DNA of 45,518 nucleotides from Pseudorhodobacter sp. (GTDB taxonomy: Bacteria; Pseudomonadota; Alphaproteobacteria; Rhodobacterales; Rhodobacteraceae), in assembly GCA_029254215.1 (NCBI GenBank), contig JAQWYA010000136.1, positions 1 through 45,518 of the forward strand, given 5' to 3'. A program made the translations under genes and the position numbers. Below, in pieces: positions 29,401-37,951 of this stretch. The notes beneath the pieces were generated by a model. That model ran no database searches, had not been told where the DNA came from, and was given only the letters and a program-made list of their open reading frames with translations. Every line of letters begins with the position of its first letter. The first letter of the stretch is position 1.

Positions 29401-29919
29401 AAGCTGCGCGCCGGGATCGCCAGCTTGAACCGCGAAGGCCGCGAGCGGCTTTTGACCGCTTTTGAACAGGTCAACAGCAGCTTTGCCACGCTTTTCACCC
29501 ATCTTTTCGGTGGCGGAGAGGCGCGCCTCGTTCTGGTCGAATCCGATGATCCACTGGAAGCCGGGCTGGAAATCATGTGCCAACCGCCGGGCAAAAAGCT
29601 GGCGACCCTGTCGCTTTTGTCCGGGGGGGAACAGACCCTGACCGCGATGGCCCTGATTTTTGCGGTGTTTTTGGCGAATCCGGCCCCGATCTGCGTGCTG
29701 GACGAGGTGGACGCCCCGCTGGATGACGCCAATGTCACCCGCTTCTGTGATCTTCTGGACGAGATGACGCGGCGTACCGAAACGCGGTTCCTGATCATCA
29801 CCCATCACGCGGTTACCATGGCGCGGATGGATCGCTTGTTCGGGGTCACGATGGCCGAACAGGGCGTCAGCCAGCTTGTCAGCGTTGATCTTAAAAAAGC
29901 GGCGGCCTTGGTCGCCTGA
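26464..29919 (+). CDS. smc: chromosome segregation protein SMC
   Basis: [44 protein letters not shown], long coiled coils with hinge, [37 protein letters not shown] start. Confidence 0.97.
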   Translation: [1151 protein letters not shown]

Positions 29920-29989
29920 GCCTGCGGCCTGCTTGCCCTTTGACGCGCCGCACCGCATAAGCCGCCGACACTTCCTTCCCGAGAACCCC

Positions 29990-31021
29990 ATGCCTGCTTT
30001 GACGCGCGTTGATCAGCTTTTGCACGAGGGCCTTGCGCGGCCCGAGGATGCCCCGGCGTTGGATGCCGTGGCCGAGGCTTTCCGGATCCGGATTTCTGCC
30101 GAAATGCGCGGCGCGATCACCTCGGCGGCGGACCCGATTGGCCTGCAATTCGTCCCGTCAGACCGGGAACTGGGCGAACGCCCGGAAGAGCTTCACGACC
30201 CGATTGGCGACAGGGCGCACGCCCCGGTTCCGGGCCTGACGCACCGCTACCAAGACCGGGTTATTCTGCACGCGACCCAAACCTGCGAGGTTTATTGCCG
30301 TTTTTGCTTTCGTCGCGAAACCGTGGGGGCAACTGGCACGCTGCCTGATGAAGATCTTGACGCGGCCTTGGCCTATATCGCGGACACGCCTCAGATCTGG
30401 GAGGTGATCCTGACGGGCGGTGACCCGCTGGTTTTGTCTCCGCGCAGGCTGAAGGCGATGCTGCAACGGCTGGCGGCGATCCCGCATGTCGGGGTCGTGC
30501 GGTTTCACACGCGCGTCCCGGTGGTTGCGCCCGAAAAGATCACGGCAGCGCTGCTTGAGGCGTTGCAAAGCGACCTGTCCGTGTTTGTCGTCCTTCACAC
30601 CAACCATGTTCAGGAGCTTACCCCTGCGGCCCGTGCGGCGCTGGATCGGCTGAACAAGGCCGGGATCGGGCTTTTGTCGCAAAGCGTTTTGCTGCGGGGG
30701 ATCAACGATTCTGCGGAGGCTTTGGCAGATCTGTTCCGGGCTTTGATCAGGTGCAAGGTCAAACCCTATTACCTGCATCATTGCGATCTTGCGCGCGGAA
30801 CAAGCCATTTCCGCACCACGATTGCGGAAGGTCAGGCGCTGATGGCGGCGTTGCGCGGCAAGCTGTCTGGGATATGCCTGCCAAGCTATGTACTGGATAT
30901 TCCGGGCGGCTTCGGGAAGGTGCCAATCGGGCCGGGCTATTTGCAGGCGCAGGAAAACGGGCTGTGGCAGGTGACCGACCCCAAGGGTCAAACCCACCTT
31001 TATCAGGATCCTGACCGCTAG
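29990..31021 (+). CDS. lysine-2,3-aminomutase-like radical SAM protein (EpmB/KamA family)
   Basis: QTCEVYCRFCFRRE (CxxxCxxC cluster), EVILTGGDPLVLSPRRL, RFHTRVPVV, VKPYYLHHCDLARGTSHFR; 343 aa. Confidence 0.92.
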   Translation: MPALTRVDQLLHEGLARPEDAPALDAVAEAFRIRISAEMRGAITSAADPIGLQFVPSDRELGERPEELHDPIGDRAHAPVPGLTHRYQDRVILHATQTCEVYCRFCFRRETVGATGTLPDEDLDAALAYIADTPQIWEVILTGGDPLVLSPRRLKAMLQRLAAIPHVGVVRFHTRVPVVAPEKITAALLEALQSDLSVFVVLHTNHVQELTPAARAALDRLNKAGIGLLSQSVLLRGINDSAEALADLFRALIRCKVKPYYLHHCDLARGTSHFRTTIAEGQALMAALRGKLSGICLPSYVLDIPGGFGKVPIGPGYLQAQENGLWQVTDPKGQTHLYQDPDR

Positions 31022-31566
31022 ACCGTCAGTTTGGTGATTGGGTCCCCGAGGGCGATAAGCCCGTCCTTTTCAATCGAACACAGGACGCCGCGCAGCCGCA
31101 AGGGGGGATGCCCTTCAGCGGTGATCCAGTTGCGGGCGGCTTCGCCATAGCGGGCTTTCCATTTCACGCAGCCATCGTTGAACACGCCCGAGACGCGCAA
31201 CACCGCGGCCCCCACCTGCAAAAGCTGCCCCTCGGGCAGATTGGCCTCGCTTGTGTCCAGATCGGCGATGATCGTGTCGCCCGGATGCGGTGACGCTGCG
31301 CGATCCTGCCAGACCAGATCCAGAACCCGCAACGGCAGGATCGAGACCTGAATGGCCGGGTCCGGGCTGCCATCAGGCAGGCGCAACCAAGGCGTGGTCA
31401 GCCAGCGGTCCCCCTCCACCCCCGCCGCGCGCGTCAGGCGGAGGGACTCCGGGAAGGCCCGTTGATTGAACGCAGGGCGCAGGCAGAGGCTTTCGACGCG
31501 GCTGTGATGCTTCGGGGCAGCCAGCACCGAGGGAAGGGCCGCGGCAAGGGCGGAAGCAGAGATCAT
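31018..31566 (-). CDS. MOSC domain-containing protein
   Basis: GVEGDRWLTTPWLRLPDG, VLRVSGVFNDGCVKWKARYGEAARNWI, LRGVLCSIEKDGLIALGDPI. Confidence 0.82.
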   Translation of the reverse strand: MISASALAAALPSVLAAPKHHSRVESLCLRPAFNQRAFPESLRLTRAAGVEGDRWLTTPWLRLPDGSPDPAIQVSILPLRVLDLVWQDRAASPHPGDTIIADLDTSEANLPEGQLLQVGAAVLRVSGVFNDGCVKWKARYGEAARNWITAEGHPPLRLRGVLCSIEKDGLIALGDPITKLTV

Positions 31567-32471
31567 GGGGCGGACTTTCTTAGCAGGGTTTCCACCTGTT
31601 GGCGCAGATGCAGGTGAGTTTCGCGCAGAATTGTCTCTTTGCGCAGGCGTTGCAACAGATCATCGCTGGCAGTTTGAACGGCATCGTAGAACTGATCAAT
31701 CTCTGGCGCGGAGGCATTTGAAAGCCAGTCCTGTAGCGGAGGATTGTACTGGTAAGCCCCTTTGGTCAGCCGGAAATGCAGGCGGTCTTTCCAGCGGATC
31801 GGGTCCTCGGCATGGAAATGCAGCAAGGCGATGTCGGGGCAAAAGGCTCCGCCCGCCACCCGCGCGCCCGCGCGAAATGCCCCATGAAGGCGGGGTTCGA
31901 ACCGGGACAACCCTGTCCGGAAAAAGCATTTTCCGGCGGAATGGCTCAGAACGCCAAAGGGCAAGAGCGGCGCATAGATGCCAAAGACGCGGGCACGGGC
32001 GGCCTCATCCGCGTTGCCGCGCAGGGCTGCCCGAAAATAGCGCGAGGTGAAGATGTCATCGGGCGCTGCCGGGTCGTGCAACGCCTCATAGGGGGGGAGG
32101 CGCAGCAGGTTTTGATCTTGGGGCAACGCGCTCAGCACGCGATCAATCGGGTGGGTCGGGTGAAGGAACTCATCCACATCGATATGCGCGACCCATGGCA
32201 GGTGGGTCTGGGCATAGACGCGCTGCATATTGCGGGATTGGCGGTTTTGATGTTTGCCGGGGCGGCGGCCCATCAGGGCTGTCCAATACGCCTCGTCGCA
32301 GCGGGTAGCCTCTACCCCGGCAAGCCCTGAGGCGGCCTCAAAGGCCAGGTCATCGGGGTCGTCAAAATGCAGCCAGACCTGTGACGCGCCCAACCCGAGG
32401 TGATGCGCGACAAAGGCCAGAACCTGATCGGGTGTGGCCTTTACAGTCGCGCAGATTCCCCAGTCTGTCAC
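31563..32471 (-). CDS. glycosyltransferase family 2 protein (Glyco_tranf_2_4-like)
   Basis: ATVKATPDQVLAFVAHHLGLGASQVWLHFDDPDD, HLPWVAHIDVDEFLHP (DxD). Confidence 0.85.
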   Translation of the reverse strand: MTDWGICATVKATPDQVLAFVAHHLGLGASQVWLHFDDPDDLAFEAASGLAGVEATRCDEAYWTALMGRRPGKHQNRQSRNMQRVYAQTHLPWVAHIDVDEFLHPTHPIDRVLSALPQDQNLLRLPPYEALHDPAAPDDIFTSRYFRAALRGNADEAARARVFGIYAPLLPFGVLSHSAGKCFFRTGLSRFEPRLHGAFRAGARVAGGAFCPDIALLHFHAEDPIRWKDRLHFRLTKGAYQYNPPLQDWLSNASAPEIDQFYDAVQTASDDLLQRLRKETILRETHLHLRQQVETLLRKSAP

Positions 32472-33649
32472 AGCTTGCCCAAAAGCGCCGCTGTGGGCCA
32501 GGCATCGGCAGGAAGGCCAAGTCGTGCTTGCTCTTTCTGGACAGCGGCGCGGGTCAGCGCCCCCAGAATGCCGTCGATCTTGCCGACATCATGGCCCCGG
32601 TCGCGCAGCTTTTCCTGCAAGCGCTTCATGTCGCGGTCAGACAGCTGCGGATCAGGTTTGCCTGCGTCAAAGACAGGCGCGCCCTCCAGCCGGGTGGCAA
32701 AATAGGCCGCGGTCGAGACATAGACAAAGCTGCGGTTCCATTCGAACAGGACCGAATAATTCGGATAGGCGATAAAGGCCGGGCCCTTGCGCCCCTCCGG
32801 CAGCAGGATAGAGCCGGGAAGATTGTTGTTCAGTGACCCCCAGCGCGGTTTGACGCCCATTTTCGCCCATTGCGCGGCGGGCAGGGTGGTGTTCAGCCCG
32901 GTTTTGGACCAATCCAGATCGGCGGGGACTGTCACCTCTTGAAGCCATGGCTCGCCCTTGCGCCAGCCGAGTTCCTGAAGCATCCGCGCGCCTGACAGGA
33001 TCGCATCCGGGGCCGAGGTTTTCAGCGTCACGCGCCCGTCGCCATCGCCATCGACACCGCGTTCCAGAATATCCTCGGGCAGCATCTGAACCATGCCGAT
33101 TTCGCCTGCCCAAGCGCCTGTCGTGCTGGCCGGGTCAAACATTCCACGCTTGGCCAATTGCATGGCCGCATGGATCTGAGGTTGGAAAAGTTCGGGCCGC
33201 CGACAGTCATGGCCAAGTGTCATCAGCGCGTTCAGCGTGTTGAAATTCCCCTGAACCGCGCCGAAATCCGTCTCGAACGCCCAAAAGGCCAGCAAAATCC
33301 CGCGGGAAACGCCGTAATCGCGTGCGGCCTTGTCAAACACCGCGTTGAATTTCTTGCTGTTGGCCGCGCCGTTGTTGATCCGGTTTTGTGAGATCAGCGC
33401 GCGGGAAAACTCGGTGAAGCTTTTGCGAAAAACGCCCTGACTGCGGTCGGCTTTCAGAACATTCGGGTCCTGACGCGCGGTCCGAAAGAAGGCATCCGCC
33501 TCGGCCCGGCTAAAGCCTTTGGCCTGTGCTTCGGATTTCATCGCATCGACAAAGCTTGAAAAACTGCCGCCGCAAGGGGCGGCCAGACCGGGGCTGGCCA
33601 AAAGACCAAGACAAAGGCCAAAAATCGCAGGGAAACGGGAAACGCGCAT
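32468..33649 (-). CDS. lytic murein transglycosylase (MltB-like) with C-terminal peptidoglycan-binding domain
   Basis: Signal peptide; GVSRGILLAFWAFETDFGAVQGNFNTLNALMTLGHDCRRPELF, AWAGEIGMVQMLPEDI; C-terminal RDMKRLQEKLRDRGHDVGKIDGILGALTRAAV. Confidence 0.93.
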   Translation of the reverse strand: MRVSRFPAIFGLCLGLLASPGLAAPCGGSFSSFVDAMKSEAQAKGFSRAEADAFFRTARQDPNVLKADRSQGVFRKSFTEFSRALISQNRINNGAANSKKFNAVFDKAARDYGVSRGILLAFWAFETDFGAVQGNFNTLNALMTLGHDCRRPELFQPQIHAAMQLAKRGMFDPASTTGAWAGEIGMVQMLPEDILERGVDGDGDGRVTLKTSAPDAILSGARMLQELGWRKGEPWLQEVTVPADLDWSKTGLNTTLPAAQWAKMGVKPRWGSLNNNLPGSILLPEGRKGPAFIAYPNYSVLFEWNRSFVYVSTAAYFATRLEGAPVFDAGKPDPQLSDRDMKRLQEKLRDRGHDVGKIDGILGALTRAAVQKEQARLGLPADAWPTAALLGKL

Positions 33650-33718
33650 AATGATAACTCCGTATGACTATGGGGGCAGAGTATCAGGGTGCGCGCCTCA
33701 GGCAACTGCTCTGTCCGG

Positions 33719-34624
33719 TCAGGCTGCCACCAGAAGGACGAGAACCAGCAACAGCCCCCAGGCCCGCCAAAGCGCATGGACCGCAGCGTCGATCTGGGCG
33801 GGGCCCGCATCGCGCCGCCCCTCGGGCCAGACCCAAGGGAAATCCTGCAACTGCCCGCCATAGCTGCGCGGGCCGGACAGGGCGGTGTTGAGGATGACGG
33901 CCATGGCAGCCTCAGGCCAGCCCGCATTAGGAGAGCGGTGCAGCGGCGCATCCCGCAGGATCGGGGCCGGTTTGAACATCGCGTGACTGATGGCAATCAA
34001 CGCTGCGGTAAGCCGCGCGGGCACCCAGTTCAGCACATCGTCGAACCGGGCGGCGGCCCAGCCGAACGCCTCATGCCGGGGTGTCCGGTGGCCGATCATG
34101 CTGTCGGCGGTATTGGTGATCTTGTAGATCAGCAAGCCCGGCAGGCCCGCGATCAGAAACCAGAACGCCGGGGCAATCACCCCATCGGACAGGTTTTCGG
34201 CGGCACTTTCAATGGCGGCACGGGCCACGGCGGGTTGATCCATCGCCGAGGTGTCCCGGCCCACGATCCGCGCGACCATCCGGCGCCCATCCCCCAGACT
34301 GAGGCGGAGCGCATCCCCCACGGCCTGAACATGCTCCACAAGCGATTTCTGCGCCAAAAGGATCGCACAGACGATGATCTCCAGCAGGCCGAAATCCGGG
34401 ATGGCGGCGATAATCCAGCCAAGAGCCCCGGCAAGGCTGGCAAGGGCGGCCATCGCGACAACACCTTTAGCCCGCCGATAGGGGCCTTCGTTCAGACGGC
34501 GGTCAAACCAAGCGACGGCGCGCCCCATGACCACGGCGGGGTGCGAGAACCTGTCCCACAGCCAGCGCGGTTCGCCCAAGGCCGCGTCCAGCAACATGGC
34601 TCCGGCAAGCAAAGACGCGCTCAT
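33719..34624 (-). CDS. cobD: adenosylcobinamide-phosphate synthase CbiB/CobD
   Basis: LLDAALGEPRWLWDRFSHPAVVMGRAVAWFD, SAAENLSDGVIAPAFWFLIAGLPGLLIYKITNTADSMIGHRTPRHEAFGWAAARFDDVLNWVPARLTA. Confidence 0.94.
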   Translation of the reverse strand: MSASLLAGAMLLDAALGEPRWLWDRFSHPAVVMGRAVAWFDRRLNEGPYRRAKGVVAMAALASLAGALGWIIAAIPDFGLLEIIVCAILLAQKSLVEHVQAVGDALRLSLGDGRRMVARIVGRDTSAMDQPAVARAAIESAAENLSDGVIAPAFWFLIAGLPGLLIYKITNTADSMIGHRTPRHEAFGWAAARFDDVLNWVPARLTAALIAISHAMFKPAPILRDAPLHRSPNAGWPEAAMAVILNTALSGPRSYGGQLQDFPWVWPEGRRDAGPAQIDAAVHALWRAWGLLLVLVLLVAA

Positions 34625-35559
34625 CCCGGCACCCGTTCGAGGGCTGTCTGCAGACGGTGCCAGTCGGCCTCTGTTCCTGGCAGGCCAAGCCGAACCCAGC
34701 GGCTGGAATAGGGGAAGATGCGGCTCCAGATATGGGCCTTTGCGAGGCGGTCCTGAAAGGCGGCTGCGTCGCCAACGTCATAAAGCCGAAAAAGCGAGGT
34801 GCCCCCGACCACAGGCGCGCCGATCATCTGATCCAGACGCGCGGCATCCTGTGCAAGCCGGGCGCGGGTGGTCGTGGCCCAAGCGTCATCGGCCAAAGCC
34901 CGTGCGCCGATCTCCAGCGCTGGGCCGCTGACGGCCCAAGGCCCGATCATCTGCGCCAATCGGCTGATCAGGGCCGGGTCACCAATGGCAAAGCCCAGCC
35001 GCAGCCCCGCAAGACCCCAGAACTTGCCAAAACTTTTCAGGATCAGCGTGCCGGGGCGGCCCGCCAGATGGCAGAGCGAGGCATCTGGCGTCACGTCGCA
35101 GAAACTCTCGTCAATAATTTGCAGGGCGCGGGCCGGGGGGGCTTGCCACAAACGCCCATCGGGATTGTTGGGGTGAACGATCACTTGTGCCTGCGCGCCG
35201 TCCTCTGCCAGCGTCCAGCCGGCGGCCCGGAAAGCCCGCCCGTGTTCGTTGTAAGTCGGCCCCGGAACAAAGGCCGTTGCGGGGGCCAGCAGCGTGGGAA
35301 TGCGGGCAATCAGCGCAGATGCGCCGGGTGCCGCCAGAACCGCCGCCCCTGTTGGGACAGACCAGAAACGGCGAGCTGCGGCCTCGATCCGCGCGAAGGC
35401 AGCGGCATCGGGCAAGGTGGCCCAAGCATCGGCACTAACAGCGCCCAGCGGATAGGGGACTGGGTTGATCCCGGTTGACAGATCAAGCCAATCGGCGCGC
35501 CTGCCACCATAGGCCAACGCCGCCGCATCAATGCCGCCGCCGTGATCTGCTGCTTCCAC
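34621..35559 (-). CDS. cobC: threonine-phosphate decarboxylase / CobC-type aminotransferase
   Basis: WLDLSTGINPVPYP, HPNNPDGRLW, LILKSFGKFWGLAGLRLGFAIGDP; adjacent to cobD. Confidence 0.93.
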   Translation of the reverse strand: MEAADHGGGIDAAALAYGGRRADWLDLSTGINPVPYPLGAVSADAWATLPDAAAFARIEAAARRFWSVPTGAAVLAAPGASALIARIPTLLAPATAFVPGPTYNEHGRAFRAAGWTLAEDGAQAQVIVHPNNPDGRLWQAPPARALQIIDESFCDVTPDASLCHLAGRPGTLILKSFGKFWGLAGLRLGFAIGDPALISRLAQMIGPWAVSGPALEIGARALADDAWATTTRARLAQDAARLDQMIGAPVVGGTSLFRLYDVGDAAAFQDRLAKAHIWSRIFPYSSRWVRLGLPGTEADWHRLQTALERVPG

Positions 35560-35734
35560 CCTCGTGCTCCTTAGCCGGACGGCCCCAGAAACATGATTCG
35601 AGGCCCCTTGGCAACCACCTGCGCAAGCGTGGCAATTCGGCCCCGCCCGGTGAGGAATCCTGTCCCTGCGCGGGCTTCACTTGATTTAAACGATTTTGCG
35701 CCCAGTATTAATGGCAGGAATGGGGGGCGTCACG

Positions 35735-36085
35735 ATGTTGGAACACTTACCACCAGAGATTGAGGCCGGGTTGCGCCTTGCTCAGAAGCGCGATTTGAAA
35801 CGGAAGTCGCGCCTGCGGGTTCACATCGGGGGGCAGGTGTTTCCGATTCTGCGTTTGTGGGAGGACGGGCTGGCGCTTGATGCAAGTCAGGCAGAACATC
35901 TGCGCGGCCTTGTTGATGTCTATGATGGCGCTGTTCATCTTTGCCAGTGCTTGATCATCGCCTCCAGCGTCGAGAATGGCGAATTGGTTTGCGATTTCAA
36001 ACGCTCCACCAATGTGGTTTCAACGCCTGCGCTGGATTTCTGGAAGGATGAAAACGCCCCGGTTGCTTATCTGACGAAAAGCTGA
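35735..36085 (+). CDS. conserved hypothetical protein, possibly PilZ-like small beta domain
   Basis: MLEHLPPEIEAGLRLAQKRDLKRKSRLRVHIGGQVFPILRLWEDGLALDASQAEHLRGLVDVYDGAVHLCQCLIIASS...FKRST. Start uncertain (35696, 35711, 35720 or 35735); PilZ assignment is by impression only. Confidence 0.6.
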   Translation: MLEHLPPEIEAGLRLAQKRDLKRKSRLRVHIGGQVFPILRLWEDGLALDASQAEHLRGLVDVYDGAVHLCQCLIIASSVENGELVCDFKRSTNVVSTPALDFWKDENAPVAYLTKS

Positions 36086-36107
36086 ACGGGGCGCTGGGGC
36101 ATCCGGG

Positions 36108-37289
36108 TTATTGCAGGTCGCCAAAGGCTTTCTGAAGCCAGGAAACGGCCTCGACGATTCGGGCGCGCGGGGTTGCAATGTTGAACCGAAGGTAGGTTTC
36201 CCCGCCTTTTCCGAAGCTTGCGCCATGGTTTGCCGCGATTTTCGCGTCTTTCTCGACGCGGGCCTGAACCTCTTGGGCGCTCATCCCTGTACCCGAGAAA
36301 TCGACCCAGCACAGATAAGTGGCCTCCATTGGCATCGGCTTTACGCCCGGAATGGCCGCCAATCCCTTGATCAGAATGTCCCGGTTGCCTTCCAGATAGG
36401 TCAGCAACGCCTCCAGCCATTCCACCCCTTCGGGTGTATAGGCCGCCGTTGCGACGATCAGGCCGAAGCTTGACGAAGAAATCCCCAAAGCCGACAGCCG
36501 CGCGCCAAAACGCGCCCGCAGGGCCGGGTCAGAGATGATCACATTGCCGCAATGCGGTCCGGCAAGGTTGAAGGTCTTGGAGCAGGCCGTCATCACGATC
36601 AAACGGTCCAGCATGTTGGGCATGGCAAGCGGGGCCACGGTGTGTTTATGCCCCGGATAAGCCAGATCATGGTGAATCTCGTCCGAGACGAGAATCAGAT
36701 CGTGCCGGATGCAGAAGGCGGCGACAGCCTCCAGTTCCGCCAGCGTCCAGACCTGCCCCCCCGGATTATGCGGAGAGCAGAGGATCAACATCCGCTCGTT
36801 CCCGGTCATCTGCGCGTCCCAGGCGTCGAAATCCATGACATAGCGGTCGTCCTGCAGGGCCAGCGGGCATTCCACGACGTCGCGCTCTGCCGCTTTGATG
36901 ACCCGCGCGAAAGCGTGATAGACGGGCGTCATCAGCACCACGCCATCCCCGGCTTTGGTAAAGGCATCGATGCAGACGGCTACGCCATTCACCAGCCCGA
37001 AGGTGGTAAAGATGCTGTCGGCCTCCACCTCCCAGTTGTGGCGGGTGCGCATCCACCACCGGATTGCATCCTTGTAGGCCCCGCCATCACCGCCGTAATA
37101 GCCGAAGATGCCCTCGCTCAGATGCTTTTCCAGCGCTTTTTGAACCGAGACCGGCGGACGGAAATCCATATCCGCGACCCACATCGGCAGTCCTTCGGTG
37201 GGAGAGACGCCGTAGAAACGCTCCATCTCATCCCATTTGTTCGATCTGGTACCGATCCGGTTGATCTCTTCATCGAAATTCATCTGCAT
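36108..37289 (-). CDS. MalY/PatB family PLP-dependent C-S lyase (cystathionine beta-lyase-like aminotransferase)
   Basis: GTRSNKWDEMERFYGVSPTEGLPMWVADMDFRPP, FGYYGGDGGAYKDAIRWWMRTRHNWEV, LCSPHNPGGQVW, MTACSKTFNLAGPHCGNVII. Confidence 0.93.
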   Translation of the reverse strand: MQMNFDEEINRIGTRSNKWDEMERFYGVSPTEGLPMWVADMDFRPPVSVQKALEKHLSEGIFGYYGGDGGAYKDAIRWWMRTRHNWEVEADSIFTTFGLVNGVAVCIDAFTKAGDGVVLMTPVYHAFARVIKAAERDVVECPLALQDDRYVMDFDAWDAQMTGNERMLILCSPHNPGGQVWTLAELEAVAAFCIRHDLILVSDEIHHDLAYPGHKHTVAPLAMPNMLDRLIVMTACSKTFNLAGPHCGNVIISDPALRARFGARLSALGISSSSFGLIVATAAYTPEGVEWLEALLTYLEGNRDILIKGLAAIPGVKPMPMEATYLCWVDFSGTGMSAQEVQARVEKDAKIAANHGASFGKGGETYLRFNIATPRARIVEAVSWLQKAFGDLQ

Positions 37290-37354
37290 TCCCTTCGGTT
37301 TTTCTTGTCATATCGCTGAAACGAAAGCCGTTCCAGCCTGCAGAAAAACGAAAA

Positions 37355-37367
37355 TGTACCCGGTACA
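37355..37367. promoter_or_regulatory. inverted repeat TGTACC-C-GGTACA, candidate operator in the patB-like/def divergent intergenic region
   Basis: Perfect 6-bp arms around a central C, with A/T-rich flanks, between divergent genes. Confidence 0.45.
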
Positions 37368-37429
37368 ATTGGCCGTCGCAGCAAGAGCGGAGCATTGCGC
37401 GCCGCCGTTTGATCGCTTAAATCACCCTT

Positions 37430-37951
37430 ATGAAACGCCATATCCTGCTCCATCCCGACCCGCGCCTGAAAAAGCTGTGCGAGCCCGTTGCCGAGATTTC
37501 GTCTGAAATCGGCAAACTGGCCGAAGACATGCTGGAAACCATGTATGATGCGCCCGGCATCGGCCTGGCCGCGCCGCAGGTCGGTGTGCTCAAGCGCGTG
37601 CTTGTGATGGATTGCGTCAAAGAGGCCGGCGCCGCCCCACGGCCGATGGTCATGGTCAACCCGTCGGTGCTTTGGTCGTCCGAAGATACCTCTGTTTATG
37701 ATGAAGGCTGTCTGTCGATCCCGGAGCATTATGCCGAAGTGCGCCGCCCGGCAGAGGTTCGTGTCAGCTGGACCGGTCTGGACGGCAAACTGCAGGAAGA
37801 GCAGTTTTCAGGGCTTTGGGCGACTTGTGTTCAGCATGAAATCGACCATCTGGATGGCAAGCTGTTCGTAGATTATCTTGGCCCGCTCAAGCGTCAGATG
37901 ATCACCCGCAAGATGCAAAAGCTGAAGCGCGAACTGGCACGGGGCGGCTGA
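37430..37951 (+). CDS. def: peptide deformylase (canonical)
   Basis: GIGLAAPQVG, DEGCLSIPE, CVQHEIDHLDGKLF: all three PDF motifs intact. Confidence 0.97.
   Translation: MKRHILLHPDPRLKKLCEPVAEISSEIGKLAEDMLETMYDAPGIGLAAPQVGVLKRVLVMDCVKEAGAAPRPMVMVNPSVLWSSEDTSVYDEGCLSIPEHYAEVRRPAEVRVSWTGLDGKLQEEQFSGLWATCVQHEIDHLDGKLFVDYLGPLKRQMITRKMQKLKRELARGG

Noticed and set aside
27643-29991. 782-aa minus-strand ORF antisense to smc
   Set aside because: The plus strand encodes a full SMC with all motifs. The antisense protein has no family signature and is rich in R/G/Q/H as expected for a high-GC shadow frame.
35560-35710. Possible cobalamin riboswitch upstream of cobC
   Set aside because: Read on the minus strand, AAGCCCGCGCAGGG is only superficially like a B12 box, and the conserved riboswitch elements (such as CCGCAACTG and GCCACTG) were not found. 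An Infernal Cobalamin scan would be decisive.
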